Shown: positions 16,141-25,062, counted from the first letter of the stretch. The stretch is 32,650 nt of DNA from Candidatus Enterocloster faecavium (GCA_019118585.1 DWYS01000123.1:1-32650), one strand, 5' to 3'. The notes: generated by a model from the sequence alone, not told the origin. Translations and numbers: made by a program.

Positions 16141-17565
16141 TTAGTACGCGTTTTTGTTGATAAATCCTTTAAACACTGTTAAAAACAGGATCTTGATGTC
16201 AAATCCGATACTCCAGTTCTCAATATAATACAGATCGTGCTCGATCCGCTTGGTAATGGAGGTATCTCCCCGGTAACCATTGACCTGCGCCCATCCTGTG
16301 AGCCCCGGCCGCACCTGATGTTTGATCATATAGCGCGGGATCTCTTCCTTAAACTTCTCCACAAAAAGGGGCCGCTCCGGTCTTGGACCCACCAGACTCA
16401 TATCGCCAATGAGGATGTTAAAAAACTGGGGCATCTCATCAATGCTGGTCTTGCGGATCACCCGCCCGATGGGCGTCACCCTGGGGTCATGGGGAGTTGT
16501 CCACTGGCTCTTCTCTTTATTGGGGTCCTGCACCTCCATGGAGCGAAATTTGTACATACGGAAAGGCCGGTTGTGCAGCCCCACCCGCTCCTGGCTGTAA
16601 ATCACCGGTCCCGGGGAGGTCAGCTTGATCAAAAGGGCCGTCAGCAGCATCACCGGTGAGAAAATAATCAGGGCCGCCACCGCTCCCACCACATCCATAC
16701 AGCGCTTGATGGTGGCATTAAATACATTGGTCAACGGCACATGGCGGATATGAATCACTGGCAGTCCCTGAAGGTCCTCCATAAAGGGGATCGTGGGAAT
16801 AATGTTATTATAATCCGGAATAAACTTGGTGTGTACCCCTGATTTCTCGCATGCCGCCACAATTTGTTCCAAATTTTCATATTCCTTCAGGCTCAGGGTA
16901 ATGGCGATCTCATCCAGAGTATTGGCATCCAGAAAGCTTTCCAGACTGGAAATAGGCCCCAGGATCCGGATTCCCTTATAGGAATATCCCGCCGGACGGT
17001 GATCGTCCAGTATTCCCTGAACGTGGTAGCCCCACTCCGGATTGGCCAAAACCCGGTCAATGAACCCTTCCGCCGCCCGGCTGTAGCCAATGAGAAGCAC
17101 ATGCTTCTGATTATAGCCGTTTGTCCGCAGGGACCTCAAGAATAACCGGATTCCCATGCGCTCCGCTTCCAGAAGGACAATGTTGCAGACGAAAAAGCCC
17201 AGCAGCATTCTGGCGGAGAAGTAATTCATATGAGGAATAAAGCTTCGCCCTCCAAAAAGAACGAAGGTAAAGATCATCAGGCCGATGGTATTTGCCTTAC
17301 AGATATTCGCAAATTCCGAACGTCTTCCCTGAATCCGCTTGGGCACATACAGATGAAATGCCCCGTACAAAATCAGATACACCGGCACGATAAAGATGGG
17401 AGCCACAAAGTATACTCTGGGTTCCAGAACTCCCATATTCGCCTCCAGGGGGATCACCTTCCCGCTGAGGACAATAAACCAGGCCAGCGCATAGGCCAGC
17501 ATCGTAACCACTGCATCCAGAACGACATGAACCCGGTTCAGCCGCTTCTGGTTATCCTTAATCAT
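16141..17565 (-). CDS. Undecaprenyl-phosphate sugar-1-phosphate transferase (WcaJ/EPS sugar transferase family)
   Basis: This enzyme starts the polymer repeat unit by moving a hexose-1-phosphate from a nucleotide sugar to undecaprenyl phosphate. It has 474 residues: four or five N-terminal hydrophobic helices (for example about 14-34, 52-70, 94-104, 117-133), a central nucleotide-binding-like CoA_binding_3 region (VLLIGYSRAAEGFIDRVL), and the C-terminal catalytic domain from about 280. That domain contains KRCMDVVGA, a hydrophobic hairpin, SPGPVIYSQERVG, FRMYKFRSM, TSIDEMPQFFNIL, SLVGPRPE and PGLTGWAQVNG, all diagnostic of this family. The ATG has an AAGGTG site. Its own promoter and leader (17566-17673) separate it from the glycosyltransferase genes. 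Glucose-1-P or galactose-1-P are the likely substrates; the sequence does not decide. Confidence 0.93.
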   Translation of the reverse strand: MIKDNQKRLNRVHVVLDAVVTMLAYALAWFIVLSGKVIPLEANMGVLEPRVYFVAPIFIVPVYLILYGAFHLYVPKRIQGRRSEFANICKANTIGLMIFTFVLFGGRSFIPHMNYFSARMLLGFFVCNIVLLEAERMGIRLFLRSLRTNGYNQKHVLLIGYSRAAEGFIDRVLANPEWGYHVQGILDDHRPAGYSYKGIRILGPISSLESFLDANTLDEIAITLSLKEYENLEQIVAACEKSGVHTKFIPDYNNIIPTIPFMEDLQGLPVIHIRHVPLTNVFNATIKRCMDVVGAVAALIIFSPVMLLTALLIKLTSPGPVIYSQERVGLHNRPFRMYKFRSMEVQDPNKEKSQWTTPHDPRVTPIGRVIRKTSIDEMPQFFNILIGDMSLVGPRPERPLFVEKFKEEIPRYMIKHQVRPGLTGWAQVNGYRGDTSITKRIEHDLYYIENWSIGFDIKILFLTVFKGFINKNAY

Positions 17566-17583
17566 CCTGCCATCACCTTATCT

Positions 17584-17616
17584 CCGCCGCCGCAGCTTCA
17601 CCCGCGGCGGCGGCGG
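17584..17616. promoter_or_regulatory. GC-only hairpin in the sugar-transferase leader
   Basis: CCGCCGCCGC (17584-17593) pairs with GCGGCGGCGG across a roughly 10-nt loop. On the minus strand it lies in the untranslated leader just upstream of the ribosome site of the sugar transferase, with no U-tract after it. On the plus strand it is followed by TTTT and could terminate antisense transcription. Confidence 0.5.
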
Positions 17617-17650
17617 TTTTATCAACTCACAATGGGCCCAAAAGGGCCGG

Positions 17651-17673
17651 TACAACTTAACTTGTATATTATA
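17651..17673 (-). promoter_or_regulatory. Putative promoter with overlapping imperfect palindrome
   Basis: On the minus strand a perfect TATAAT (17673-17668) lies about 100 bp upstream of the sugar-transferase start; the -35 is poor. The imperfect palindrome TACAACTTAACTTGTA (17651-17666; TACAA-n-TTAA-n-TTGTA) covers the expected transcription start, a good place for a repressor site. The whole 17566-17739 gap otherwise holds only the leader hairpin. Confidence 0.5.
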
Positions 17674-17739
17674 CATGATAAGTCTAAGAGAAGCTATAAA
17701 AAATATCTTAAAATTTCACGCATAAATCCAGGACGGTTC

Positions 17740-18753
17740 TCACCTTCCCAGCACCTTCCGATTGAAAAACTCCCACACATAGAGAAATGTCCCGGCAATC
17801 AGCTCCCCTTCAATGGACAGACAGTGTTTTCTCATTTCGAGGTTATCCACCGCTCTTTTGCATTTTTTCCGGGTTTTCCACCCTTCCTTCACTCCGTCCA
17901 CATAATCCTTCTCAAATCCCAGCCCTTTAAAGAACCGGTACTTCACCGCCATCCCCAGCAAAATGGGAAGCGCATTTAAGGCCAGCTGCCAGTCCGGCAT
18001 ATTTTTGTAGTTCAGGTAAATGTTGTTCCGGGCCGCCAGGCGCACCTTGAAGGAATTGTACTTGGAGCCGCTGGTCCCGCTCCCCACATGGTACACCACC
18101 GCCTTGGGGCAGTATACATTGTCATACCCCGCCAAGCGGGCCCGGTACCCGATATCCAGATCCTCCAGATAGGCAAAATGCATCTCATCAAAAAACCCAA
18201 TCTTCTCAAAAACCTCTCTCCGGTAGATAGCAGCTCCGGCGCAGGCAGAAAAGACCCGGCTAAACCGGCGGTATTTCTGGGAAGGCCGGCCCACACCTCT
18301 CTGGTAGGCCCAGCCCAGGACCGTGTACATATCCCCCGCATCGTCCATCTTGTCCTTCTGGTACAGCTGGATCATCTTGCTGCTGACGGAGAAAATCTTC
18401 TCCGACCGGTCCATAGCCCGGACCAGCTCCTCCACGTAAGCCGGCTCCGGCTCAGTGTCATTGTTTAAAAGAATCACATAGGGCGTTTTTGCCTCCCGGA
18501 TCCCCACATTCACCGCGCCGGAAAAACCGGTATTCTCCGAGAGGAAAATGGAGGGCACCTGGTTCTCCTTCAGCCACTCCACGCTTCCGTCCGTGGAGCC
18601 GTTGTCCACCACCAGAAGGGAAAAATCCCGGCAGGTCTGCTTATCCAGGGCCGCAAAACAGGGCTCCATAAATTTTAACCCGTTGTAGTTGGGAATGATG
18701 ATGGTTGCCCGCGGTCCCCCCTCAGGCTCCCATCTTTCTTGGCTGTCACTCAT
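17740..18753 (-). CDS. Family 2 glycosyltransferase (WbbL/rhamnosyltransferase-like)
   Basis: This is an inverting glycosyltransferase that adds a sugar, plausibly rhamnose, to the lipid-linked repeat unit in the cytoplasm. The 337-residue GT-A fold is seen from IIIPNYNGLKF, VVDNGSTDGS, ENTGFSGAVNVGI and LLNNDTEP (metal-binding DxD-like), with the acceptor-side AYLEDLDIGYRARLAGY holding the catalytic ED pair. The C-terminal about 100 residues (YLNYKNMPDWQLALNALP) include a hydrophobic, membrane-associating stretch as in WbbL. The start overlaps the previous gene by four bases (ATGA) and has its own GGAGGAA site. It is the last gene before the leader of the sugar transferase. Donor and linkage cannot be told from sequence. 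Confidence 0.9.
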   Translation of the reverse strand: MSDSQERWEPEGGPRATIIIPNYNGLKFMEPCFAALDKQTCRDFSLLVVDNGSTDGSVEWLKENQVPSIFLSENTGFSGAVNVGIREAKTPYVILLNNDTEPEPAYVEELVRAMDRSEKIFSVSSKMIQLYQKDKMDDAGDMYTVLGWAYQRGVGRPSQKYRRFSRVFSACAGAAIYRREVFEKIGFFDEMHFAYLEDLDIGYRARLAGYDNVYCPKAVVYHVGSGTSGSKYNSFKVRLAARNNIYLNYKNMPDWQLALNALPILLGMAVKYRFFKGLGFEKDYVDGVKEGWKTRKKCKRAVDNLEMRKHCLSIEGELIAGTFLYVWEFFNRKVLGR

Positions 18754-20966
18754 GGCGTTTCCTCCGGAGCGTACTTCTCATAAGCGCTCAGATCATAGGG
18801 CTCCCCGATTTTCTCCTTCAGCAAATCCCGCAGGGCAAAATTGGATTTGCGCAGGGTCAGGTTGGGATTGTAGTAGGGGTCTCCATTTTTAATGATATCG
18901 GGCCACTTCTTAATAAAGATGGCCACCTCCCGGTTGAACCGGGCCACCTTCTCCGGCGTATCCTCCAGCCCTCTGGACTTGGACTCGTAGTGGTACAGCA
19001 GGGCATAGGGCGCGTAAACCACCAGTTTTCCCAGAGCCCGCACCTTCATGCAGTAGTCGATGTCGTTGAAGGCCACCGCCAGCTCCGTGCTAAGCCCTCC
19101 CACCTGGTCAAAGACGGATTTCTTCGTCATCATGCAGGCCGCCGTAACAGCGCTGTAATCCTGGGCGCACATGGCCCGGTGGAAATAGCTGTTTTCCGCC
19201 TTGTGAAGGCCGATAAACGTATGTCCCGCGATGCCGCCGAAGCCGATGACCACTCCCGCATGCTGAATGGTATCGTCCCCGTACAGCAGCCGGGCTCCCA
19301 CGATCCCCACATCTTCCCTCTGGCAGAAGCCCAGCATCTCCTGGATGAAATCCGGGTTGATAGCCTCGGTGTCATTGTTCAGCAATAGAAGGTATTCTCC
19401 CTTTGCAAAGCCGGCGCCGAAATTATTGATGGCAGAGTAATTGAATTCCCGCTCCCATTTCACCACCCGGACATTTAAAAATTCCTTCTGGATCTTCTCA
19501 TAGTACTCAAAGGTTTCCGGCTGGGTGCTGTTGTTCTCCACCACGATCACTTCCAGGTTCTTGTAGGTACACTTCTCCAGAATGGAGCGCAGGCAGGTGT
19601 CCAGGTCAATCGAGTGGTCCTTGTTGGGGATGATCACCGATACCAGGGGATTCCCCAGGATCTGGAACTTCGTGTGGTAAATACCGTAATCCACTCCCTT
19701 TTCCACCGACAGGGCAGAAATCCCCATCCGCTCATAATGGGCCTTGATGGCTCTGGCCCCGGCCTCGAAGGCGTACATCTTGCTGTCCGGATTGCTGGCC
19801 GTGGAGTTCTGGTGGCATCTCCAGTGGTACAGCACCTTGGGGATGTGGACAATCTCCCCTGCCGCCTCGGTGCAGCGGAAAATAAAATCGTAGTCCTGGG
19901 CCCCGTCAAATTCCTGGCGGAAGAGCCCCACCTCCTTTAACAGGTCCATGCGCACCACGAACAGGTGGCAGATATAGTTGACGCTGGTCAAAAGGTCCGG
20001 GTTGAAATCCGGTTTAAAATGAGGGTCGAACAAAGCCTTTCCGTCCATGTCCAGCTTGTCCTCATCGGAATAGATCACCCGGCAGTTTGGATGTTCACCG
20101 ATCGCCTTTGCCACCTCAAAAAGGGCGTGTGGCGGAAGGGTATCGTCGTGGTCCGCCAGCACCAAAAAATCCCCCTTTGCCATCCGGATGGCGGCGTTGG
20201 TGTTCTCCGCGATCCCCAGATTTTTCCCCAGGATCTGGTAGCGAAAACGGGCATCCTTCTGGGCGTACTCCCTCAAAACCTTCTCCAGGTCCTGTCCGGC
20301 CGGGCTTCCGTCGGCGATGCACACCTCCCAGTTGTCGTAGGTCTGGGCCAGAATGGAATCCAGCATCTCCCGCAGATAGCGGACCGGTGTCTTGTAGGCC
20401 GGAATGGCGATGGAGAGAAGGGGCCTTGCAGGAAGTTCGGCCTTTCTCTGCGCCTCCAGCTCCTCATCCGTAGGCTTGGTCAAATCGTACCACTCGCTGT
20501 ACTCATAATCATTGTCAAATCCCTGGATCTTGTGTTTGGACTTCACCACCAGGGCCCTGAATCCATGCTCCCGGAAAAAGTCCCAGGCCACCCGGACCGT
20601 CTCCATGTTCATCAGGTCCTTTATCTTCTCCATCCGCTTGTGAGCCACGCTGGCCCGCTTGGCAATCAGCTCCTCGTTGTACTTGATCTTGGCCTGACGC
20701 CCCTCGCAGCGGATCAGCAGATAGTAGGTCTTTCCCCTCTCATAGGGAAACTGGATGTCGAATCCAAAATCCTTATCGTAGATCTTCTTAAAATAGATAT
20801 GGCTCACATCGTCCCGCCTGGTGGAAACCTGCTTAAACTTCACCGGCTTGCGGTGCTCGTCCTCCACCCGGAAGGTGGCCCTGCTCTCCGGGGACTTTCC
20901 CACCACCCAGCCATTGAGGCTGATGGAATTTTCCCGGATCCGGACTACATCGATCTTGTATTTCAT
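18750..20966 (-). CDS. Double-domain family 2 glycosyltransferase
   Basis: This 738-residue cytoplasmic protein has two GT2 catalytic domains and an accessory N-terminus. Residues about 1-110 form a beta-rich domain (SISLNGWVVGKSPESRATF, FGFDIQFPYERGKTYYL) often found before such GT2 pairs. The first GT domain starts at about 183 (LLSIAIPAYKTP) and includes LVLADHDDTLPP and VIYSDEDKLD. The second starts at about 440 (PLVSVIIPNKDHS) and includes VVENNSTQPETF, LLLLNNDTEAINP and AVAFNDIDYCMKVRALG. Both keep metal-binding acidic motifs, so two transfers, or an alternating polymerase activity, are possible. It shares four-base overlaps with both neighbours, so it is translated in step with them. 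Confidence 0.9.
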   Translation of the reverse strand: MKYKIDVVRIRENSISLNGWVVGKSPESRATFRVEDEHRKPVKFKQVSTRRDDVSHIYFKKIYDKDFGFDIQFPYERGKTYYLLIRCEGRQAKIKYNEELIAKRASVAHKRMEKIKDLMNMETVRVAWDFFREHGFRALVVKSKHKIQGFDNDYEYSEWYDLTKPTDEELEAQRKAELPARPLLSIAIPAYKTPVRYLREMLDSILAQTYDNWEVCIADGSPAGQDLEKVLREYAQKDARFRYQILGKNLGIAENTNAAIRMAKGDFLVLADHDDTLPPHALFEVAKAIGEHPNCRVIYSDEDKLDMDGKALFDPHFKPDFNPDLLTSVNYICHLFVVRMDLLKEVGLFRQEFDGAQDYDFIFRCTEAAGEIVHIPKVLYHWRCHQNSTASNPDSKMYAFEAGARAIKAHYERMGISALSVEKGVDYGIYHTKFQILGNPLVSVIIPNKDHSIDLDTCLRSILEKCTYKNLEVIVVENNSTQPETFEYYEKIQKEFLNVRVVKWEREFNYSAINNFGAGFAKGEYLLLLNNDTEAINPDFIQEMLGFCQREDVGIVGARLLYGDDTIQHAGVVIGFGGIAGHTFIGLHKAENSYFHRAMCAQDYSAVTAACMMTKKSVFDQVGGLSTELAVAFNDIDYCMKVRALGKLVVYAPYALLYHYESKSRGLEDTPEKVARFNREVAIFIKKWPDIIKNGDPYYNPNLTLRKSNFALRDLLKEKIGEPYDLSAYEKYAPEETP

Positions 20967-21916
20967 TTTCCATCCTCCTCGGTATCAAAATTCAGCCGCT
21001 CCTCCTCGATGACGAGGGGGCGCTTCATCACCCTCTGGTTGATGCTCATAATATACTCTCCCAGCAGGCCGATAAAGAAAATCTGCACGGATCCCAGAAA
21101 CAGCATGCCGATGAGCATGGGAGCCATACCTGCGGGGAAGCGGTCCCACCAGATCAACTTCATGATCAGATAAACCAGGGCAATGCACATGCTGACCAGA
21201 GAGCAGAAAAAGCCGAAAAAGGTTGCCAGCCGCAGCCCTGCCTTGGTGTAGGAGGTAACGCTGAGCATCGCGGCATCGTAAAGGCGGTAAAAATTGTTGT
21301 GGGTCTTCCCCGCCCTGCGCTTTGGCTGGTCGTAGGGAATCTCCTTGCGCTTGTAGCCCAGCTCCGCCACGATCCCCCTGAGGAAGGGGGTTGGGTCGTC
21401 CAGCTTGCGCAGCACCTCAATAAACTCCCGGTCGTAAAGGCCGGAGCCGGTAAAATGCTCAATCTGCTCCACATCGGAAAGCTTCTTGATGGTCTTGTAG
21501 TAGCAGCTTCTCAGCCAGTACATAACTTTATTTTCCCTGCTGCTGGTCTTGATGCCGATCACAATTTTGTATCCCTTTTCCCATTCCCTGACATACTTGG
21601 GGATCATGTCCACCGGATCCTGGAAATCCGCCACCATCTCCACCACGCAGTCACCGGTCACCTGGAGCATCCCATAGTAAGGGGAATTAAACTGGCCGAA
21701 ATTTCTGGCATTGAAAATGGCCTTGATGCGGCGGTCCTTTCCGCACAGCCCCCGGATCAGGGGCCGGGTATTGTCGGTGGAATCATTGTCAATAAACACC
21801 AGCTCAAAGGCGTATTCCGGCAGGTCCCGCTCCATGGTCTCGATGACCGCCTGGCTGATGGGGACAATATTTTCCTCCTCGTTATAGCAGGGAATTAAAA
21901 TGCTGATTTTTTTCAT
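20963..21916 (-). CDS. GtrB/DPM1-like polyprenyl-phosphate glycosyltransferase
   Basis: This membrane-bound GT2 enzyme is predicted to load a sugar onto undecaprenyl phosphate. It has 317 residues. The catalytic domain shows SILIPCYNEEENI, VFIDNDSTDNT, NARNFGQFNSPYYGM and VEMVADFQDPVDMIP with its DxQDP metal site, then KRRAGKTHNNFYRLYDAA. Two C-terminal transmembrane helices lie at about 226-248 and 262-287. The layout is that of GtrB, which makes undecaprenyl-P-glucose for later transfer outside the cell. No GtrC-like or other GT-C partner is present in this window, so the final transferase is missing or elsewhere. It overlaps both neighbouring genes by four bases. Confidence 0.88.
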   Translation of the reverse strand: MKKISILIPCYNEEENIVPISQAVIETMERDLPEYAFELVFIDNDSTDNTRPLIRGLCGKDRRIKAIFNARNFGQFNSPYYGMLQVTGDCVVEMVADFQDPVDMIPKYVREWEKGYKIVIGIKTSSRENKVMYWLRSCYYKTIKKLSDVEQIEHFTGSGLYDREFIEVLRKLDDPTPFLRGIVAELGYKRKEIPYDQPKRRAGKTHNNFYRLYDAAMLSVTSYTKAGLRLATFFGFFCSLVSMCIALVYLIMKLIWWDRFPAGMAPMLIGMLFLGSVQIFFIGLLGEYIMSINQRVMKRPLVIEEERLNFDTEEDGK

Positions 21917-22872
21917 TTTGATCCTTCGCTTCTTCTTTCTCTCGTTTTTGACGTAACCGTTCCGAAACCCATCGTTTCTTCGATGCCCCTGCGGAAGGAA
22001 TACTCCTCCTTCCAGTCCCCTCTGGTAAATGCCAGAAGCCTGGAAATATCCGGGCGGATATCGGGAGCCCCTTCCTTTGCCTGGATGAAGGTGCCGTACT
22101 CCAGCTCTCCCCTTCCTCCCGCGATCTCATGGATCTCCTCCACAAAGGCTTTTAAGGGACGGGTATCACCGCCGGCCACATTGACAATGGCGGAGGGGTT
22201 CTCATGACCGTGCCGGTATAATTCATATACTGCCTGCACCGCGTCCTGAATATACATAAAATTCCATAAATGGCGGCAGGCGCTCAAAGAAACCTTTCCC
22301 CCTCTGGGAAGCTCTCTGGTCAGGGTGGAAATGATGGACCAGGGATGGTCGCCGGGCCCGTAAACGCTGAAAAAACGCAGGTGAAAAAAGGCCATTCCTA
22401 GCATGCCGCTTAAGGGGGCCGCCTTCTGGTAAAACTCCCATTTTGCCTGTCCGTAGGCGTTGACCGGACTGCATTCTAGGTCCTCCCTAAAGGGCGCATC
22501 CGGAGTCCCATACTCTACCCGGGAGCCCGCATCCATAAAAATGGAGCAGCCCAGACGGCTGGCCCCCCGCAGGCAGTCCAGGGACATGGCCACATTTCGG
22601 CTCTGCACCTGGGGGGAATCAATCTCTCCCCGGTTGACCCCGCCCCAGGCAAAGTGAAAGAATCCATCTGCATGGCCGATTTCCTGAACCCACTGTTCCG
22701 CCTCCTCAAGCGGATGGCGGACCATCTGAAGGTTCGGATGAACCGGAAGAAGGTCCATATGGCCCGAATCCGGGCGCACCAGAGCAAAGACCTGATTTCC
22801 CTTTTCCAGAAAAAGTTTTGCCAGATTCCGGCCCAGAAAACCGGTGGCTCCCGTTATGACAATACGTTCCAT
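21913..22872 (-). CDS. NAD(P)-dependent sugar epimerase/dehydratase-type SDR (copy 2)
   Basis: This is a 319-residue extended short-chain dehydrogenase that probably acts on a nucleotide-linked keto-sugar. The N-terminal dinucleotide site is GATGFLGRNL, and the catalytic pair is Tyr140 and Lys144 in NAYGQAKWEF. VYGPGDHPWS and VAGGDTRPL are shared with the SDR at 24086-25042, so the two are paralogues that may perform successive or alternative reductions/epimerisations. The ATG at 22872 is chosen because AAAGGAGGAC lies upstream; an earlier in-frame start would overlap the methyltransferase. It overlaps the GtrB-like gene by four bases. The exact substrate is unknown; a GDP/dTDP/CDP 4-keto-6-deoxy sugar fits the neighbourhood. 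Confidence 0.85.
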   Translation of the reverse strand: MERIVITGATGFLGRNLAKLFLEKGNQVFALVRPDSGHMDLLPVHPNLQMVRHPLEEAEQWVQEIGHADGFFHFAWGGVNRGEIDSPQVQSRNVAMSLDCLRGASRLGCSIFMDAGSRVEYGTPDAPFREDLECSPVNAYGQAKWEFYQKAAPLSGMLGMAFFHLRFFSVYGPGDHPWSIISTLTRELPRGGKVSLSACRHLWNFMYIQDAVQAVYELYRHGHENPSAIVNVAGGDTRPLKAFVEEIHEIAGGRGELEYGTFIQAKEGAPDIRPDISRLLAFTRGDWKEEYSFRRGIEETMGFGTVTSKTRERRSEGSK

Positions 22873-22904
22873 GGCATGTCCTCCTTTTTGCCCGTCCCGG
22901 GCTC

Positions 22905-24059
22905 TCAGTCCTCCCACTTTGGACCTTGTAAACGTTCCAGGTGGTTGGAGCGCATGGCCATCACCTCCACGTGGCCGCCGAATGTTTTCTCAATGATTCC
23001 CGCTATCTCATCCGTATACCCAGGAGCGGTGATGACGATGGAGTCCACCGGGTCCTCATGAAAATGCTCCGGGCTCACAATGGGCAGATGGGAAGCAGGT
23101 GCAAACCGGCCCTGCTTAAAGGGGGCAGAATCAATGATGTAGCTGGCTCTCTGGCCAAGCTTGGTGGTAGCCGCCAGCGTGAAGCCCTGATGGCTGGCTC
23201 CCCAGATCGCCACCCGCTTCTTCCATGCAGAAAGATATTTCAGATAAGCTTCCATCTCCCTGCCCAGCTCCTCAAATCCCTCCATCAGATTGGAAACATC
23301 GGTCAGGGGGCGCTTTTTCACCACAAAGGACAGGGTGTCCCGGTTTACCATCTCGTACTCCAGCACCTGGAAGCCATTGCGCTCCAAAAGGGATGCCAGG
23401 GTGTCGAAGGTGTAGTAGGCGATATGGTCCCGGATCAGCTCGTAGTAGCCATTATGTTCCATAATATACTCAAAGCTGGGCACCGTCACCAGACCCATGC
23501 CCTCCGGCGTCAGGTTCCGGTAGATGGACTGGAGCATCACGCCCGGTTCCGGCTGGTGCTCCAGAAAATTGAAGGAGAGGAACACATCATAGGGGCCGCC
23601 GGAAAAGATGGTGTCCTCCCGTTCCGTAAAGCCCTGCTCCACCGAAAGTCCCTGAGCTTTGGCCAGCTCCACCAGGCGGGCGTCGTGCTCCACCCCATGG
23701 GCCTCAACGGGGAATTCTGTCAGGACCTTTAAAAATTCGCCCTGGCCGCAGCCCACCTCCAAAAACCGTTTTCCCTCCAGATGGTAGGTTTCGATCAGGT
23801 GGCGGTACTGGTATCGGCGCAGTTCCACCATGGTGGTGGAATAGCCGCCGGCCCGGATGACATCCCGGTAGTAATCCACCGGCTCACAGTCAAACTGCAC
23901 CAGGCCGCAGCCCGTACACTGGCGCAGGCGCAGGGTGATCCCCTCATCCTCCTTCACCTGGTCCTCATCCGGGATGTGCTGGGCTGAAGCCGGCATATGG
24001 TCTAAAGTCAGAAGCGGCGTTTCCCACAACGGGGCGCCGCAGGCAATGCATCGTTTCAT
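22905..24059 (-). CDS. Sugar C-methyltransferase-like SAM enzyme with zinc-binding N-terminus
   Basis: This 384-residue protein has the three-part layout of deoxysugar C-methyltransferases such as TylC3 and NovU. An N-terminal zinc site has Cys4/Cys7 (CIAC) and Cys48/Cys51 (CTGC). A class I SAM fold has motif I FLEVGCGQGEF at about 90-100 and a downstream SFNFLEHQPEPG. The C-terminal Methyltransf_14-like domain contains VAIWGASHQGF. The family adds a methyl group to a ring carbon of a nucleotide-bound keto-sugar, giving a branched sugar. The ATG at 24059 has AGAAGGAG upstream. It lies between two paralogous SDR genes, which could make and then reduce its keto substrate. The methylated carbon and the nucleotide carrier are not readable from sequence. 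Confidence 0.85.
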   Translation of the reverse strand: MKRCIACGAPLWETPLLTLDHMPASAQHIPDEDQVKEDEGITLRLRQCTGCGLVQFDCEPVDYYRDVIRAGGYSTTMVELRRYQYRHLIETYHLEGKRFLEVGCGQGEFLKVLTEFPVEAHGVEHDARLVELAKAQGLSVEQGFTEREDTIFSGGPYDVFLSFNFLEHQPEPGVMLQSIYRNLTPEGMGLVTVPSFEYIMEHNGYYELIRDHIAYYTFDTLASLLERNGFQVLEYEMVNRDTLSFVVKKRPLTDVSNLMEGFEELGREMEAYLKYLSAWKKRVAIWGASHQGFTLAATTKLGQRASYIIDSAPFKQGRFAPASHLPIVSPEHFHEDPVDSIVITAPGYTDEIAGIIEKTFGGHVEVMAMRSNHLERLQGPKWED

Positions 24060-24085
24060 GATTTTTTCTCCTTCTGGAAATCCTG

Positions 24086-25042
24086 TCATGTTCCAAAAGC
24101 CGTCCTCCGCAGTTTAATCATCCGCCGGATGCCCTCGGAAAAATCCACCCTGGCGTTCCACCCGGTGGCTTCCTTAAACTTCGTCAGATCCGGCTGCAGG
24201 GAGACGACTCCCTCGGCATTGGGGGGACGGTCTCCGTAGACATAACTTCCCGTTCTCCCGCAAAGGCCGTAGATTTCTTCTATAAAAGACCGAAGGGGGC
24301 GGGTGTCCTCCCCTGCCACATTATACACGCCTGCAGGGGCCTTGCCAAGCAGAAGTTGCACTAAAGCCCTGGCGGCGTCCTCCACATAAAGGTAGTTCCA
24401 CATCTGGGTGCAGGGGCCCAGTTCCATCCGTCCCCCTGACAGGAACCGGTCCAGACAGGTTTCCACCAGGGACCAGGGGTGGTCCCCCGGTCCGTAAACG
24501 CTGAAGATCCGGGCGTGAAGGTAATCCAGGTTCCGCTCCTTGGCCCGGGCAGCGGCACGCATGCAGACCTCCACCTTATTTTTTCCGTATTCTGAAACCG
24601 GATGGCACTCCATGTCCTCCCTCATAAGGCCGGTGCAGATTCCGTACTCTGCCTGAGAGCCGGAAAAAAGAAAGCGGCTGCAGCCCATGTCCGCTGCTGT
24701 CTCCAGAGCATTTAATGCATAGTCGATGTTTTTTCTCTGAAGGGCCGGATTGCTGCGGTTTGCGCTTCCTGCCCCCTCCCACCCCAGATGAAGCCAGTTT
24801 AAGGCCTCATCTTTTCGCCTTTCCTCTATTTTCCCTCCGGGACTCTCCTGGAGTCTCTGAGGCAGACGCTCAATTTCCGACAGGTTCAGGGCTGCCACCT
24901 GGATTCCGGGCTGATGAAGCAGCGCTTTCAGCCCCGGAGAATCGGGACGGACCACCGCTGTCACCTGGCATCCCTGTTTTAACAGTTCTTTTACAGACGC
25001 CCTTCCGATAAAACTGGTGGCGCCCGTTACAATTACCCTCAT
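24086..25042 (-). CDS. NAD(P)-dependent sugar epimerase/dehydratase-type SDR (copy 1)
   Basis: This 318-residue extended SDR has an N-terminal GATSFIGRAS dinucleotide site, Ser127/Ser129 in FSGSQAEYG, and the catalytic Tyr152 and Lys156 in SEYGKNKVEV. It shares FSVYGPGDHPWSL, the MWNYLYVEDA motif and VAGEDTRPL with the SDR at 21913-22872, so both came from one duplication. The start has GGAGGAAG and lies 20 bp after the TPP-enzyme stop. Members of this group act as 4-ketoreductases or epimerases on nucleotide sugars (for example abequose-synthase-like enzymes). No NDP-hexose 4,6-dehydratase or nucleotidyltransferase is present in the window, so the starting sugar must be supplied from elsewhere. 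Confidence 0.85.
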   Translation of the reverse strand: MRVIVTGATSFIGRASVKELLKQGCQVTAVVRPDSPGLKALLHQPGIQVAALNLSEIERLPQRLQESPGGKIEERRKDEALNWLHLGWEGAGSANRSNPALQRKNIDYALNALETAADMGCSRFLFSGSQAEYGICTGLMREDMECHPVSEYGKNKVEVCMRAAARAKERNLDYLHARIFSVYGPGDHPWSLVETCLDRFLSGGRMELGPCTQMWNYLYVEDAARALVQLLLGKAPAGVYNVAGEDTRPLRSFIEEIYGLCGRTGSYVYGDRPPNAEGVVSLQPDLTKFKEATGWNARVDFSEGIRRMIKLRRTAFGT

Positions 25043-25062
25043 CTTCTTCCTCCTGATGGTCT

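Noticed and set aside
19965-21173. 402-codon plus-strand frame over the glycosyltransferase genes
   Set aside because: It lies antisense to two overlapping GT2 genes with clear motifs; GC-rich codon bias creates such open frames.
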